36,655 nucleotides of DNA from Paracoccaceae bacterium. Its GTDB lineage: Bacteria; Pseudomonadota; Alphaproteobacteria; Rhodobacterales; Rhodobacteraceae. Positions 6,806 through 14,308 of this stretch are shown piece by piece (positions within the stretch are counted from its first letter, which is position 1; every line of letters begins with the position of its first letter). The DNA lies in NCBI GenBank assembly GCA_030750975.1, contig JASMHC010000019.1, positions 1 through 36,655 on the forward strand, given 5' to 3'. Below the pieces are notes generated by a model, which was given only the letters and a program-made list of their open reading frames with translations, had not been told where the DNA came from and did not search any database. Both the position numbers and the translations under genes were made by a program.

Positions 6806-7384
6806 TCATCCGACGATCCGGTAAACCCTACCGCGTTCGGGTTCGTTTGAGGTTGCCACTTGAAGACCCAGCTTCTTTCCAATCGTTCCGGAAATAGCGC
6901 CTCGGACCGAATGCGGCTGCCAACCTGTGGCGTCGCAGATTTCCGCAAGGTTTGCGCCTTCGCCTCGCTGCAAGAACTCCAGAAGCGTCGCCTGCTTGGT
7001 GCCTGGTCGTATCGCGATAATTTTCACCGGCGAATCGAATATCTGAACCTTCGCCTTCGGGCGTGTTGGGCGAACTTTTCGTGTCACAGCTCGTGAAACC
7101 GACCGGCTGACAACCGGAACAATACCAACGGCATCCACCCCTGCGTTCGTTGCAACAAGCGTCAGCGCCCCTTGCTCTAGGGTCTCGCGCCAAAGTGGTT
7201 TCTTGACAGGGTCTGCTGGAACTTCCTTCAGATACCCGAGAGCGACGAGCTTACCCACCACAGTTCTGGCTGCAGCACCGTGAATACCGCTCGGCAACGG
7301 TATTGCCAGTAACCCCGAACGTCTGGACGCAGCGTCGAGAATTCGGATCTGAGCCTCGGTCGGGAATTGCTTGCGTTTGGTCAT
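6806..7384 (-). CDS. DUF3489-type protein
   Basis: 192 residues from ATG 7384 (MTKRKQFPTEAQ); an upstream in-frame extension overlaps the terminase gene and is not used. The N-terminal half looks like a winged helix (QIRILDAASRRSG, then HGAAARTVVGKLVALGYL). Residues 125-192 match the DUF3489 pattern (TKQATLLEFLQRGEG, then LAEICDATGWQPHSVRGAIS, then a YRIV end). Family function is unknown; two helix-turn-helix-like halves suggest DNA binding. It is leftward, ends 18 bases from the methyltransferase stop and is divergent from the terminase genes, so it may control the late promoter. Confidence 0.75.
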   Translation of the reverse strand: MTKRKQFPTEAQIRILDAASRRSGLLAIPLPSGIHGAAARTVVGKLVALGYLKEVPADPVKKPLWRETLEQGALTLVATNAGVDAVGIVPVVSRSVSRAVTRKVRPTRPKAKVQIFDSPVKIIAIRPGTKQATLLEFLQRGEGANLAEICDATGWQPHSVRGAISGTIGKKLGLQVATSNEPERGRVYRIVG

Positions 7385-7501
7385 GGTGGATCTTCGATAC
7401 AGTTCTGGTGATCCCACAGATGATCGGATCGCCGCCGCCATCAACGCAATTACAAGACCAGCGGTGATTTCTACTGCATCGGTGTCTAATAGGAGACAGC
7501 C
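7385..7501. promoter_or_regulatory. Divergent gap before terminase; possible late promoter and cos area
   Basis: This 117-base gap separates the DUF3489-type gene from the small terminase gene. It ends with AGGAGACAGCC, a good ribosome-binding site for the terminase. Lambda-type phages carry cos just upstream of the small terminase gene, so cos may be here, but I see no diagnostic motif. Confidence 0.3.
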
Positions 7502-8044
7502 ATGAAAGGGATGAGCGAACGCGCCTATGCCGTGCATGCCGGGCTGTCCCGAGGTGCTGTGCAGAAAGCCAAGACCAGCGGGCGGTTGGTGCTTCACGCG
7601 GACGGCTCAATCAACGTAGAAGCCTCCGACAAACTCCGCACCCAGATGACCGATCTAGACCAACAACGCCGCTCGGTCGGATCGGGTGAAACAAGCGTCA
7701 GTGGCGCTGGCGACAGCACATCCTACCTCAAAGCCCGAACCGCACTCACGGTCTATCAGGCGCAGGAACGCCAATTAGCGATCCAGAAGAAGAAAGGCGT
7801 TCTGGTCGATCGAGCCAGAGCGGAGACCCTTGTGTTTCGCCTGGCCCGACAAGAGCGCGACGCTTGGATCACCTGGCCCAACCGGGTCGCCGCGATGATG
7901 GCGGCCGATCTGACGGCTGAATTGGAGAAGGCTGGTGCTGCCCCTGTGATGATCGAGACCGCGATCCTGCAGCGCGTATTGGAAACCCATGTCCGAGAGC
8001 AGCTCGCAGCATTGGCCGATCTCAAAGTCGGGCTTGGTGAGTGA
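7502..8044 (+). CDS. Terminase small subunit (Nu1-like)
   Basis: 180 residues, similar in length to lambda Nu1 (181). The N-terminus is a winged helix-turn-helix that would bind the packaging site (SERAYAVHAGLSRGAVQKAKTSG), followed by a charged helical linker (TALTVYQAQERQLAIQKKKG) and a helical region that would contact the large subunit. A clear ribosome-binding site lies ahead of ATG 7502. It overlaps the large-subunit gene, the usual order in lambda-like phages. It would recognise phage DNA and load the packaging motor on the prohead. Confidence 0.85.
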   Translation: MKGMSERAYAVHAGLSRGAVQKAKTSGRLVLHADGSINVEASDKLRTQMTDLDQQRRSVGSGETSVSGAGDSTSYLKARTALTVYQAQERQLAIQKKKGVLVDRARAETLVFRLARQERDAWITWPNRVAAMMAADLTAELEKAGAAPVMIETAILQRVLETHVREQLAALADLKVGLGE

Positions 8045-10025
8045 AGATCAATCGGAGAATTTTGATCTCGCGTTCGACGGCGCGGGCGACATCCTGCGCG
8101 CCTGGCGACGTGGTCTTGAACCTGATCCGGATCTTACAGTCTCGGACTGGGCTGACAAGCACCGCTGGCTTTCGTCGCGAGGTGCCGCGGAACCCGGTCG
8201 CTATCGCACTGCCCGCACACCTTATCTGCGCGAGATTATGGATGCGCTAAGCCCCAAGCATCCAGCGCAAAAGATCAGCTTCATGAAAGCCGCTCAGGTC
8301 GGGGCGACAGAAGCTGGCAACAACTGGATCGGCTTTGTGATCCACCACGCCCCGGGTCCGATGCTGGCCGTCCTGCCCACGGTCGAGATGGCGAAACGCG
8401 CCTCTCGCGGCCGGATTGATCCGCTGATTGCGGAAAGTGCGGCTTTAAAAGAACGCGTGAACCCGGCCCGTTCGCGGGATGCGGGCAACTCGATGCTGTC
8501 GAAAGAGTTTCCGGGCGGCATTCTGGTGCTAACCGGCGCGAACTCGGCCACGGGCCTACGCTCGATGCCCGCGCGCTACGTGTTTCTCGATGAGGTCGAT
8601 GCCTATCCGGCCTCGGCCGACGAGGAAGGCGATCCGGTCACTCTGGCCGAGGCGCGCACCACAACCTTCGCGCATCGCCGTAAACTCTTTCTAGTCTCGA
8701 CCCCGACCATCAAAGGGCTCAGTCGGATCGAGCGGGAGTTCGAGGCTAGCGACCAGCGGCGGTATTTTGTGCCCTGCCCCCATTGTGGGGTTATGCAATG
8801 GCTGCAGTTTGGCCGTTTGCGCTGGGACAAGGGACAGCCCGAGACAGCTGTCTACCACTGCGAGGGCTGCGAGACCCCGATTGCCGAGCATCACAAAACA
8901 CAGATGCTCGAGCGCGGTGAATGGCGGGCAACGGCGATCGCGACGGATCCGCATGCGATCGGGTTCCATCTCTCGGCGCTTTATTCACCGATCGGCTGGA
9001 AGAGCTGGGCGCAGTTTGCCCGTGACTGGGTGGCCGCCCAGGGCTCTGACGAGATGATGCGGGCCGCCCGCAACACGCTTCTGGGCGAAACCTGGGTGGA
9101 AAGCGGCGATGCGCCTGAATGGCAGCGCCTAGCCGACCGGCGGGAAAACTTCGAGGCGCAAATTCCGGAAGGCGGATTATTCCTCACCGCTGGTGTGGAT
9201 ATTCAGAAGGATCGCATCGAAGTGGACGTCTGGGCTTGGGGGCGCGGGCTCTCGAGCTGGCTTGTGGATCACATCGTCATTCAAGGGGGACCTGACAGCG
9301 AAGCGGCCTGGGATCAACTGACCGAGTTGCTGGGGCGCACATGGACCCACGCCTGCGGGGCGGTGATGCCGGTTGCAAAGCTCGCCATTGATACTGGGTA
9401 TGAGTCCGCAGCCGTGCACGCCTGGGCACGACGGCAGGGCTATGAACAGGTGATCCCAATCAAGGGGATGGAGGGCTTTAACCGCGCCACGCCGGTGACC
9501 GGCCCGACCTATGTCGATGCCACCGTCGGCGGGCGGCGCTTGAAACGCGGGGCGCGGCTCTGGACCATTGCCACCGCCACCTTCAAAGCCGAGACCTACC
9601 GGTTCTTGCGACTCGAGCGGATCAGTGACGAAGAACGCGCGAACTGTGCCTGCGATCCTACGGGCTTTGTTCACCTGCCCGACTGGATCGACAGCGAATG
9701 GCTCAAACAGCTTGTGGCCGAGCAACTGGTGACCGTGAAGAACCGTCGCGGCTACGCCCGACAGGAATGGCAGAAGATACGCGCGCGCAACGAAGCGCTG
9801 GATACCCGCGTCTATGCCCGCGCGGCCGCCTGGATCCTCGGGGCGGATCGTTGGGATGAGCGTATGTGGCGACAGCTGGAAACACAGGTTGGTGTTGAAG
9901 CGCCACCTGAAGAGCCACTTGCAAGATCGGAACATCCTCCGGCCCCGTCCGAACCTCAAGCCGGTCAGGTGACCCGACAGCGCCGTCGTGGCTGGCGCAG
10001 CTACAGATCAAGTTACATGGATTGA
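7989..10025 (+). CDS. Terminase large subunit (lambda gpA family)
   Basis: 678 residues, close to lambda gpA (641). The ATPase has a Walker A-like segment KAAQVGATEAG (about 100-110) and a Walker B-like FLDEVDAYP (about 198-206). A zinc-finger-like pair CPHC...CEGC (about 262-295) is typical of GpA proteins. The nuclease half begins at AGVDIQKDRIEVDVW (about residue 400), whose Asp residues would bind metal. ATG 7989 overlaps the small subunit by 56 bases; GTG 8037 is an alternative start that would leave an 8-base overlap. It cuts the concatemer at cos and drives DNA into the prohead. The stop is 2 bases from the end of leftward ccdB. Confidence 0.95.
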   Translation: MSESSSQHWPISKSGLVSEDQSENFDLAFDGAGDILRAWRRGLEPDPDLTVSDWADKHRWLSSRGAAEPGRYRTARTPYLREIMDALSPKHPAQKISFMKAAQVGATEAGNNWIGFVIHHAPGPMLAVLPTVEMAKRASRGRIDPLIAESAALKERVNPARSRDAGNSMLSKEFPGGILVLTGANSATGLRSMPARYVFLDEVDAYPASADEEGDPVTLAEARTTTFAHRRKLFLVSTPTIKGLSRIEREFEASDQRRYFVPCPHCGVMQWLQFGRLRWDKGQPETAVYHCEGCETPIAEHHKTQMLERGEWRATAIATDPHAIGFHLSALYSPIGWKSWAQFARDWVAAQGSDEMMRAARNTLLGETWVESGDAPEWQRLADRRENFEAQIPEGGLFLTAGVDIQKDRIEVDVWAWGRGLSSWLVDHIVIQGGPDSEAAWDQLTELLGRTWTHACGAVMPVAKLAIDTGYESAAVHAWARRQGYEQVIPIKGMEGFNRATPVTGPTYVDATVGGRRLKRGARLWTIATATFKAETYRFLRLERISDEERANCACDPTGFVHLPDWIDSEWLKQLVAEQLVTVKNRRGYARQEWQKIRARNEALDTRVYARAAAWILGADRWDERMWRQLETQVGVEAPPEEPLARSEHPPAPSEPQAGQVTRQRRRGWRSYRSSYMD

Positions 10026-10027
10026 GG

Positions 10028-10324
10028 TTAAAAGCCGGAAAACACCATATCCAGGGCACCACGGATCTCGTAATCTCGCGCGGTCAGATCTGCGAGAGGT
10101 GGATCTTTGAGAAGGCGCGACGGGATCGCGGCCATCTCTGCCGTGTGCAGAACATGATCCACCCCGTCGATGCTCAGGATGGGCTCAAGTCGTCCGAGAG
10201 GTCGAGGACCCTGATCTCGCGGGATGAGCGGTGCCACCACGCGTGTGCCCGTCTCGATCAGATCGGTCTGCAAATCGAGTACAAGCCGGGCGCCGGAGAG
10301 TTCGTAAACGTGGAACTGGGTCAT
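10028..10324 (-). CDS. ccdB: CcdB family gyrase-poison toxin, altered C-terminus
   Basis: 98 residues against 101 for CcdB of plasmid F. The family pattern is clear: QFHVYELSG, LVLDLQTDLIETGTRVVAPL, HTAEMAAIPSRLL, and a long C-terminal helix. CcdB traps DNA gyrase as a cleaved complex through its last three residues, Trp-Gly-Ile in F CcdB. Here the chain ends MVFSGF, so Trp is replaced by Ser and Ile by Phe, which may weaken or abolish gyrase poisoning. The start codon overlaps the ccdA stop. The gene ends 2 bases from the terminase stop, antisense to the late operon. Confidence 0.9.
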   Translation of the reverse strand: MTQFHVYELSGARLVLDLQTDLIETGTRVVAPLIPRDQGPRPLGRLEPILSIDGVDHVLHTAEMAAIPSRLLKDPPLADLTARDYEIRGALDMVFSGF

Positions 10325-10569
10325 CAGGTGGTCTTCAAAACCTGAACATCTGCCAGAGGTGTTCCATTGGTCTCAATCCATTCCCGACGCTCTTCAATGG
10401 CTTCAGCATTCTCTTCGGCCCACACCTTGGCGCGCGCAGCCCTGACCGCTTCGGCCAGCGCCCGGTCGCTGATGGCCGAGACATTAAGACCAAAATCCCG
10501 CGCCAAAGCCAGATTGGCGGCGTTGAGCGTCACATTGGTACGTTGTTTTTCTCCGGTGGCAACCGACAT
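10324..10569 (-). CDS. ccdA: CcdA family antitoxin
   Basis: 81 residues from ATG 10569 (MSVATGEKQRTNVTL). The N-terminus would form the ribbon-helix-helix operator-binding domain (RTNVTLNAANLALARDFGLNVSAISDRAL). The C-terminus is the unfolded toxin-binding tail, with the typical ENAEAIEERREWIETNGTPLAD. CcdA binds CcdB, frees gyrase and represses its own operon together with the toxin. An inverted repeat TACACA-N7-TGTGTA upstream (10599-10617) is a likely operator. Overlap with ccdB supports coupled translation. Confidence 0.92.
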   Translation of the reverse strand: MSVATGEKQRTNVTLNAANLALARDFGLNVSAISDRALAEAVRAARAKVWAEENAEAIEERREWIETNGTPLADVQVLKTT

Positions 10570-10598
10570 GAGAGGTCTCCTCTGAGTGCCCCGCAACA

Positions 10599-10617
10599 TA
10601 CACATCATGAGTGTGTA
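10599..10617. promoter_or_regulatory. Candidate ccdAB operator
   Basis: TACACA (10599-10604) and TGTGTA (10612-10617) are exact inverted arms around TCATGAG. The site is 30 bases upstream of the ccdA start, in the gap before the next phage gene, where autoregulation by CcdA-CcdB would be expected. Confidence 0.5.
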
Positions 10618-10691
10618 AATCAATCCATCCAACTCCATCCGCTTCTTTACCCAAGCGGCTATCACCCTCTAGATACAGACTGACAAAAACA

Positions 10692-10901
10692 ATGACCCTG
10701 ACAGAGCTCAAGGCCAAACACACCGCCCTGCTTACCGCGCGTTATGCCGGGCTGCGCAGTGTAAACTACGACGGGCGATCTGTGACCTATGGTAGTGATG
10801 CGGAACTGGCGACCGCCATTGCTGATATCGAGCGCCGAATCGCCGCACTGGGCAGCAAGGCTTCGCGGATCTCAAGGCCTCATGCGGTGAAGGATCTCTG
10901 A
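10692..10901 (+). CDS. gpW-like head-tail joining protein
   Basis: 69 residues from ATG 10692 (MTLTELKAKHTALLTARYAG); lambda gpW has 68. The pattern of a first helix, the YDGRSVTYGS beta hairpin and a second helix LATAIADIERRIAALG fits the gpW family. gpW closes the portal after packaging and forms the surface where the next connector protein binds. The gene lies between the terminase and portal genes, as in lambda, with ccdAB pushed in ahead of it. The stop overlaps the portal start. Confidence 0.85.
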   Translation: MTLTELKAKHTALLTARYAGLRSVNYDGRSVTYGSDAELATAIADIERRIAALGSKASRISRPHAVKDL

Positions 10902-12397
10902 TGCAGTCCTCCATGAACTGGCGACAGAGGCTCGGCGTCTTCATCGGCGGCTTTGATGCGGGCAGCAATCACAGGCGTCTGCGGGGCTTCCGGGCAACGC
11001 GCGCGCATGTGAACGCGCTCATTGCAGCGGCCGGTCCCGATATCACCGCCCGCGCACGCTGGCTTATCCGCAACAACGGCTATGCGGCCAATGCTGTGGA
11101 AAGCTGGGGTGCCAATACGGTGGGGGACGGGATCAAGCCCATCTCGCAGATCGAGGATGCCGGCACCAAAGAAGCCCTGCAGAAGCTTTGGCTCGACTGG
11201 ACCGATGAGGTCGATAGTGAAGGGCTCACGGATTTCTACGGGGTGCAACGCCGGGCAGCCCGGGAAGTGTTTCTCGCCGGAGAAGTCTTCTTCCGGCTGC
11301 GCCCGAGACGGGTCTCCGATGGCCTGACCGTGCCTCTGCAGCTGCAAATGCTGCCCGCAGAAATGCTGCCGCTGGATGACAACCGCGTAGGAGCTCAGGG
11401 CAATGCCATCCGGCAGGGCATCGAGTTTGACCGGATCGGGCGCCGTGTGGCCTATCACTTTCTGCGACGCCATCCGGGGGATAGCACCGATCCGGGGCTG
11501 GCAGGCGAAACAACCCGCATTCCGGCTTCCGAGATCATCCATGTGATTGATCCGGTCGAAGCCGGCCAGTTGCGCGGGGTCTCGAAGCTGGCACCGGCGA
11601 TCGTGAAGATGTTTCTGCTCGATCAATACGACGACGCCGAGCTTGATCGCAAAAAGGTGGCGGCGATGTATGCGATGTTTGTGACCTCACCCGCTCCGGA
11701 AAATCCGCTCATGCCGCCGGAAGACGAAGACATGATGGCTGGCTTTGAAATCAGCCCCGGTCAGGTGGTGCGGCTTGATCCCGGGGAAGATGTCACCGTG
11801 GGCCAACCGGCCGACAGTGGCGCGACCTACGAGCCCTTTCAGTACCGCACGCTTTTGCAGATCGCCTCGGCACTGGGCATCCCCTATCCGTATCTGACCA
11901 ATGACATGGTGAAGGGCAACTTCTCGAACTCGCGACTGGCGCTTATCGAATTCCGCCGTCGGGTCTCTGCCTGGCAGCACTCAGTGATGGTCTACCAGCT
12001 CTGTCGTCCGATTTGGCAACGCTGGATGGATATGGCCGTGCTGTCGGGGGCGCTGGAGCTGCCGGGTTACGAGGGCAAGCGTCGCGCCTATCTCAGTGCA
12101 AACTGGTTGCCCACCAAATGGGACTGGGTGGATCCGCTAAAAGACGCCAACGCAGAAATCAACCAGATCGAAGCGGGGCTCAAATCCCGCACCCAGGCCA
12201 TTGCCGAACGGGGCTATGACGCCGAGCAGGTCGATCGCGAGATTGCTGCCGAACGCGGGCGCGAACGGGCACTTGGTCTCGACTTCCGTCGTCCGGGCTC
12301 TCCTGCTCAAGGGATCGCCGCACGCCCCGATCCGGATGACAACGACAAGAGCCGTGATGACAGCCCTGCCCCCGCATCTGACGAGGAGAGGTCCTGA
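10901..12397 (+). CDS. Portal protein (lambda gpB family)
   Basis: 498 residues, near lambda gpB (533). Recognisable portal segments are AARWLIRNNGYAANA-like (about 45-65), VESWGANTVGDGIKP, FFRLRPRR, LQMLPAEMLP, GIEFDRIGRRVAYHF, ASEIIHVIDPVEAGQLRG and the late GIPYPYLTNDMVKGNFSNSR. The acidic, Arg-rich C-terminal 60 residues are typical of the portal tail end. Twelve copies would form the ring through which DNA enters the prohead. It starts one base into the gpW stop and is followed directly by the protease gene. Confidence 0.93.
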   Translation: MQSSMNWRQRLGVFIGGFDAGSNHRRLRGFRATRAHVNALIAAAGPDITARARWLIRNNGYAANAVESWGANTVGDGIKPISQIEDAGTKEALQKLWLDWTDEVDSEGLTDFYGVQRRAAREVFLAGEVFFRLRPRRVSDGLTVPLQLQMLPAEMLPLDDNRVGAQGNAIRQGIEFDRIGRRVAYHFLRRHPGDSTDPGLAGETTRIPASEIIHVIDPVEAGQLRGVSKLAPAIVKMFLLDQYDDAELDRKKVAAMYAMFVTSPAPENPLMPPEDEDMMAGFEISPGQVVRLDPGEDVTVGQPADSGATYEPFQYRTLLQIASALGIPYPYLTNDMVKGNFSNSRLALIEFRRRVSAWQHSVMVYQLCRPIWQRWMDMAVLSGALELPGYEGKRRAYLSANWLPTKWDWVDPLKDANAEINQIEAGLKSRTQAIAERGYDAEQVDREIAAERGRERALGLDFRRPGSPAQGIAARPDPDDNDKSRDDSPAPASDEERS

Positions 12398-13777
12398 ATG
12401 TTGCATCCCCAAATTGCCGCGCGGGCGTTTAACACGCCGCTGCTTGTCGAGCCCGCCAAAGCCCAGGCGTTTCTCTCGGGGCTAGGTCCGCGCATTCTGG
12501 GCCAGCCCGTCGGGCGCGATGGGAAGGAAGAGCTTGAGCAGACCAACAGCTTTGCCCCCGTGCCCCGCGCCAGCCTGCTCGCGGGCGATCTGGCGGAAAA
12601 CTTTGAAGTCCGCGGAGACACTCCCTATCCGATCGTGGATGGCATTGCTGTCATCGAAATCACCGGCGTGCTCATCCATCGCGGCGCTTGGATTGGTAAA
12701 AGCTCCGGTCAAACCAGTTACGAGGGCATCTCGGCACAAATCGACGCGGCAGCAACAGACCCGAAAGTCCGCGGCGTGGCGCTTGAGATCGACAGCTTTG
12801 GCGGCGAGGTGGCCGGGGTTTTTGATCTGGCCGACCGGATCAGGGTGTTGCGACAGTCGAAACCCGTCTGGGCCTTTGTGGCCGAGCACGCCTTCTCGGC
12901 CGGTTATGTGCTGGCCTCGCAAGCAGACCGCATCCTGCTACCCCGTACCGGCGCGCTGGGTTCGATCGGCGTGGTGGTCATGCATACCGATCTCAGCGGC
13001 AAGCTTGCTGAAGACGGGGTGAGCGTGACTCTCATCCATTCCGGCAGTCACAAGGTGGATGGCAATCCCTATGCCCCGCTGCCTGTGGACGTGCGCGACG
13101 ATATCCAACGCGAGATTGACGTACTGCGCTTTCTCTTTGCCGAGACCGTCGCAGCCGGGCGTGGAGCCAAGTGTAATGCTAAAGCCGCCCTTGCGACCGA
13201 GGCCGTCAGCTATCGCGGAGCAAATGCTGTTGACGCTGGACTGGCAGACGAGGTCACGGATCTCGCCGGTGGTTTTGAGCGCTTCCGCGCATTTGTCACC
13301 GCACGAACATCCCAGCCCTCATCCCCTGCCCTGACACGAAAAATCCAGAAGGAGGTTGCCATGAGCAACAAAATCCCCACCCAAGACCTGCACGCGACGG
13401 AGACCACAGAGCCCGCAGCAGTGGACACCCCGGCTGACGACACCGCCAGCGCATCCCAAGAAGCTGTCCCTCCGATCGCCGCGCCCTCTGAAGCCACCAC
13501 CGCGGAGACAGCGGTACGCATTCGCGCAGAAGCGGCTGATATCACCGAGATTGCTGCGCAGGCCGCGCGTATCGGCGTGAGTGTCGATGCGGCCAAAGCC
13601 CTGCGAGAAGGCACCTCTCCCAATGCCTTACGCGCCGAGGTGCTGTCGCGTGCAGCGGCCGCCTCCGAGAGCCGCGATGTGATTGCCTCCGTGCCCACAC
13701 CAGCAGAGACGTCCCCAGCCAAAGAAAGCCCGCTTGTAGCGGCTGCCAAACGGACTGCCTCGGGCGCGCCTGCCTGA
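12398..13777 (+). CDS. S49-family prohead protease with fused scaffold (lambda gpC-like)
   Basis: 459 residues, near lambda gpC (439). The SppA-like peptidase domain spans about residues 60-290, with a likely Ser167 (HAFSAGYVLASQ) and Lys219 (SGSHKVDG) catalytic dyad and the GALGSIGVVVMHTD strand. The C-terminal 140 residues are low-complexity, rich in Ala, Glu and Thr, and correspond to the scaffold that is also made separately from ATG 13361. The ATG abuts the portal stop. The enzyme would process scaffold and portal inside the prohead. Confidence 0.93.
   Translation: MLHPQIAARAFNTPLLVEPAKAQAFLSGLGPRILGQPVGRDGKEELEQTNSFAPVPRASLLAGDLAENFEVRGDTPYPIVDGIAVIEITGVLIHRGAWIGKSSGQTSYEGISAQIDAAATDPKVRGVALEIDSFGGEVAGVFDLADRIRVLRQSKPVWAFVAEHAFSAGYVLASQADRILLPRTGALGSIGVVVMHTDLSGKLAEDGVSVTLIHSGSHKVDGNPYAPLPVDVRDDIQREIDVLRFLFAETVAAGRGAKCNAKAALATEAVSYRGANAVDAGLADEVTDLAGGFERFRAFVTARTSQPSSPALTRKIQKEVAMSNKIPTQDLHATETTEPAAVDTPADDTASASQEAVPPIAAPSEATTAETAVRIRAEAADITEIAAQAARIGVSVDAAKALREGTSPNALRAEVLSRAAAASESRDVIASVPTPAETSPAKESPLVAAAKRTASGAPA
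13361..13777 (+). CDS. Nested in-frame scaffold protein (lambda Nu3-like)
   Basis: Inside the protease gene, ATG 13361 (MSNKIPTQDL) is preceded by AAGGAGG at 13349-13355, a near-perfect ribosome-binding site 5 bases away, in the same frame. Translation from it gives a 138-residue protein of coiled-coil and disordered character (RIRAEAADITEIAAQAARIG; C-terminal KESPLVAAAKRTASG). Lambda makes scaffold Nu3 in the same manner from within gene C. It would guide capsid assembly and be removed by the protease. Confidence 0.85.
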   Translation: MSNKIPTQDLHATETTEPAAVDTPADDTASASQEAVPPIAAPSEATTAETAVRIRAEAADITEIAAQAARIGVSVDAAKALREGTSPNALRAEVLSRAAAASESRDVIASVPTPAETSPAKESPLVAAAKRTASGAPA

Positions 13778-13825
13778 CTGGATTGCCTCCGGTTGCACCC
13801 CTTGCCTAAGGGCGCGCCCTTCCTC

Positions 13826-13858
13826 AGCCCCCGTTCTCACCCGAACGGGGGCTCTTTT
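13826..13858 (+). terminator. Intrinsic terminator-like hairpin inside head operon
   Basis: AGCCCCCGTTC (13826-13836) pairs perfectly with GAACGGGGGCT (13843-13853) around a 6-base loop, followed by CTTTT. It lies between the scaffold and decoration genes. As the late operon must continue, it may act as an attenuator, a read-through terminator under antitermination, or an RNA-stability element. Confidence 0.75.
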
Positions 13859-13883
13859 AACTCTCTGACCTCGAAAGCCTGCC

Positions 13884-14264
13884 ATGCCTCAACTGACCCA
13901 ACCGCCCTCGATGGGCGATCTTCTCAAATACGAGCTCAATCCCAACTACACCCGCGAGAGCGTGACGCTTCTGGCCGGAACCGACTATCCCCTGGGCGCT
14001 GTCCTGGGTGTGGTCACCGCCAGCGGCAAATACACCCTCTCGCCCGCTACCGGCACGGACGGGTCCGAGACAGCGGCCGCGGTGCTCATTGAAGCCGTTG
14101 ATGCCAGCGCCGCAGATGCCACCGGTCTCGTGATTATCCGGGGCCCCGCGCTCTTGTCGAAAGCCGCGCTTGTTGTCGATGCCACCATCGATGATGCTGC
14201 CAAGTTTGCCACCAAGCACGGTGAACTGATCGCGCTTGGTCTTATCCCGCGGGATGCGGCCTAA
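13884..14264 (+). CDS. Head decoration protein (lambda gpD family)
   Basis: 126 residues; lambda gpD has 110. The N-terminus is flexible. The body has the gpD order YTRESVTLLAGTDYPLGAVLG, YTLSPATGTDGSETA, AAVLIEAVDAS and VIIRGPALLSKAAL, ending LGLIPRDA. gpD trimers bind the expanded capsid and lock it against the pressure of packaged DNA. It follows a strong hairpin and precedes the major capsid gene, the lambda order. Confidence 0.9.
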   Translation: MPQLTQPPSMGDLLKYELNPNYTRESVTLLAGTDYPLGAVLGVVTASGKYTLSPATGTDGSETAAAVLIEAVDASAADATGLVIIRGPALLSKAALVVDATIDDAAKFATKHGELIALGLIPRDAA

Positions 14265-14308
14265 ATCGCACCCTCTCCTCTATCCAGTCCAGTTTCCGGA
14301 GTTCGCCC

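Noticed and set aside
7385-7597. N-terminal extension of the DUF3489-type protein
   Set aside because: It would overlap the start and ribosome-binding site of the small terminase gene, and the conserved-looking sequence starts at ATG 7384.
10022-10345. A 107-codon rightward frame opposite ccdB
   Set aside because: The leftward frame has a full CcdB pattern and a coupled overlap with ccdA; the rightward frame does not resemble any phage protein.
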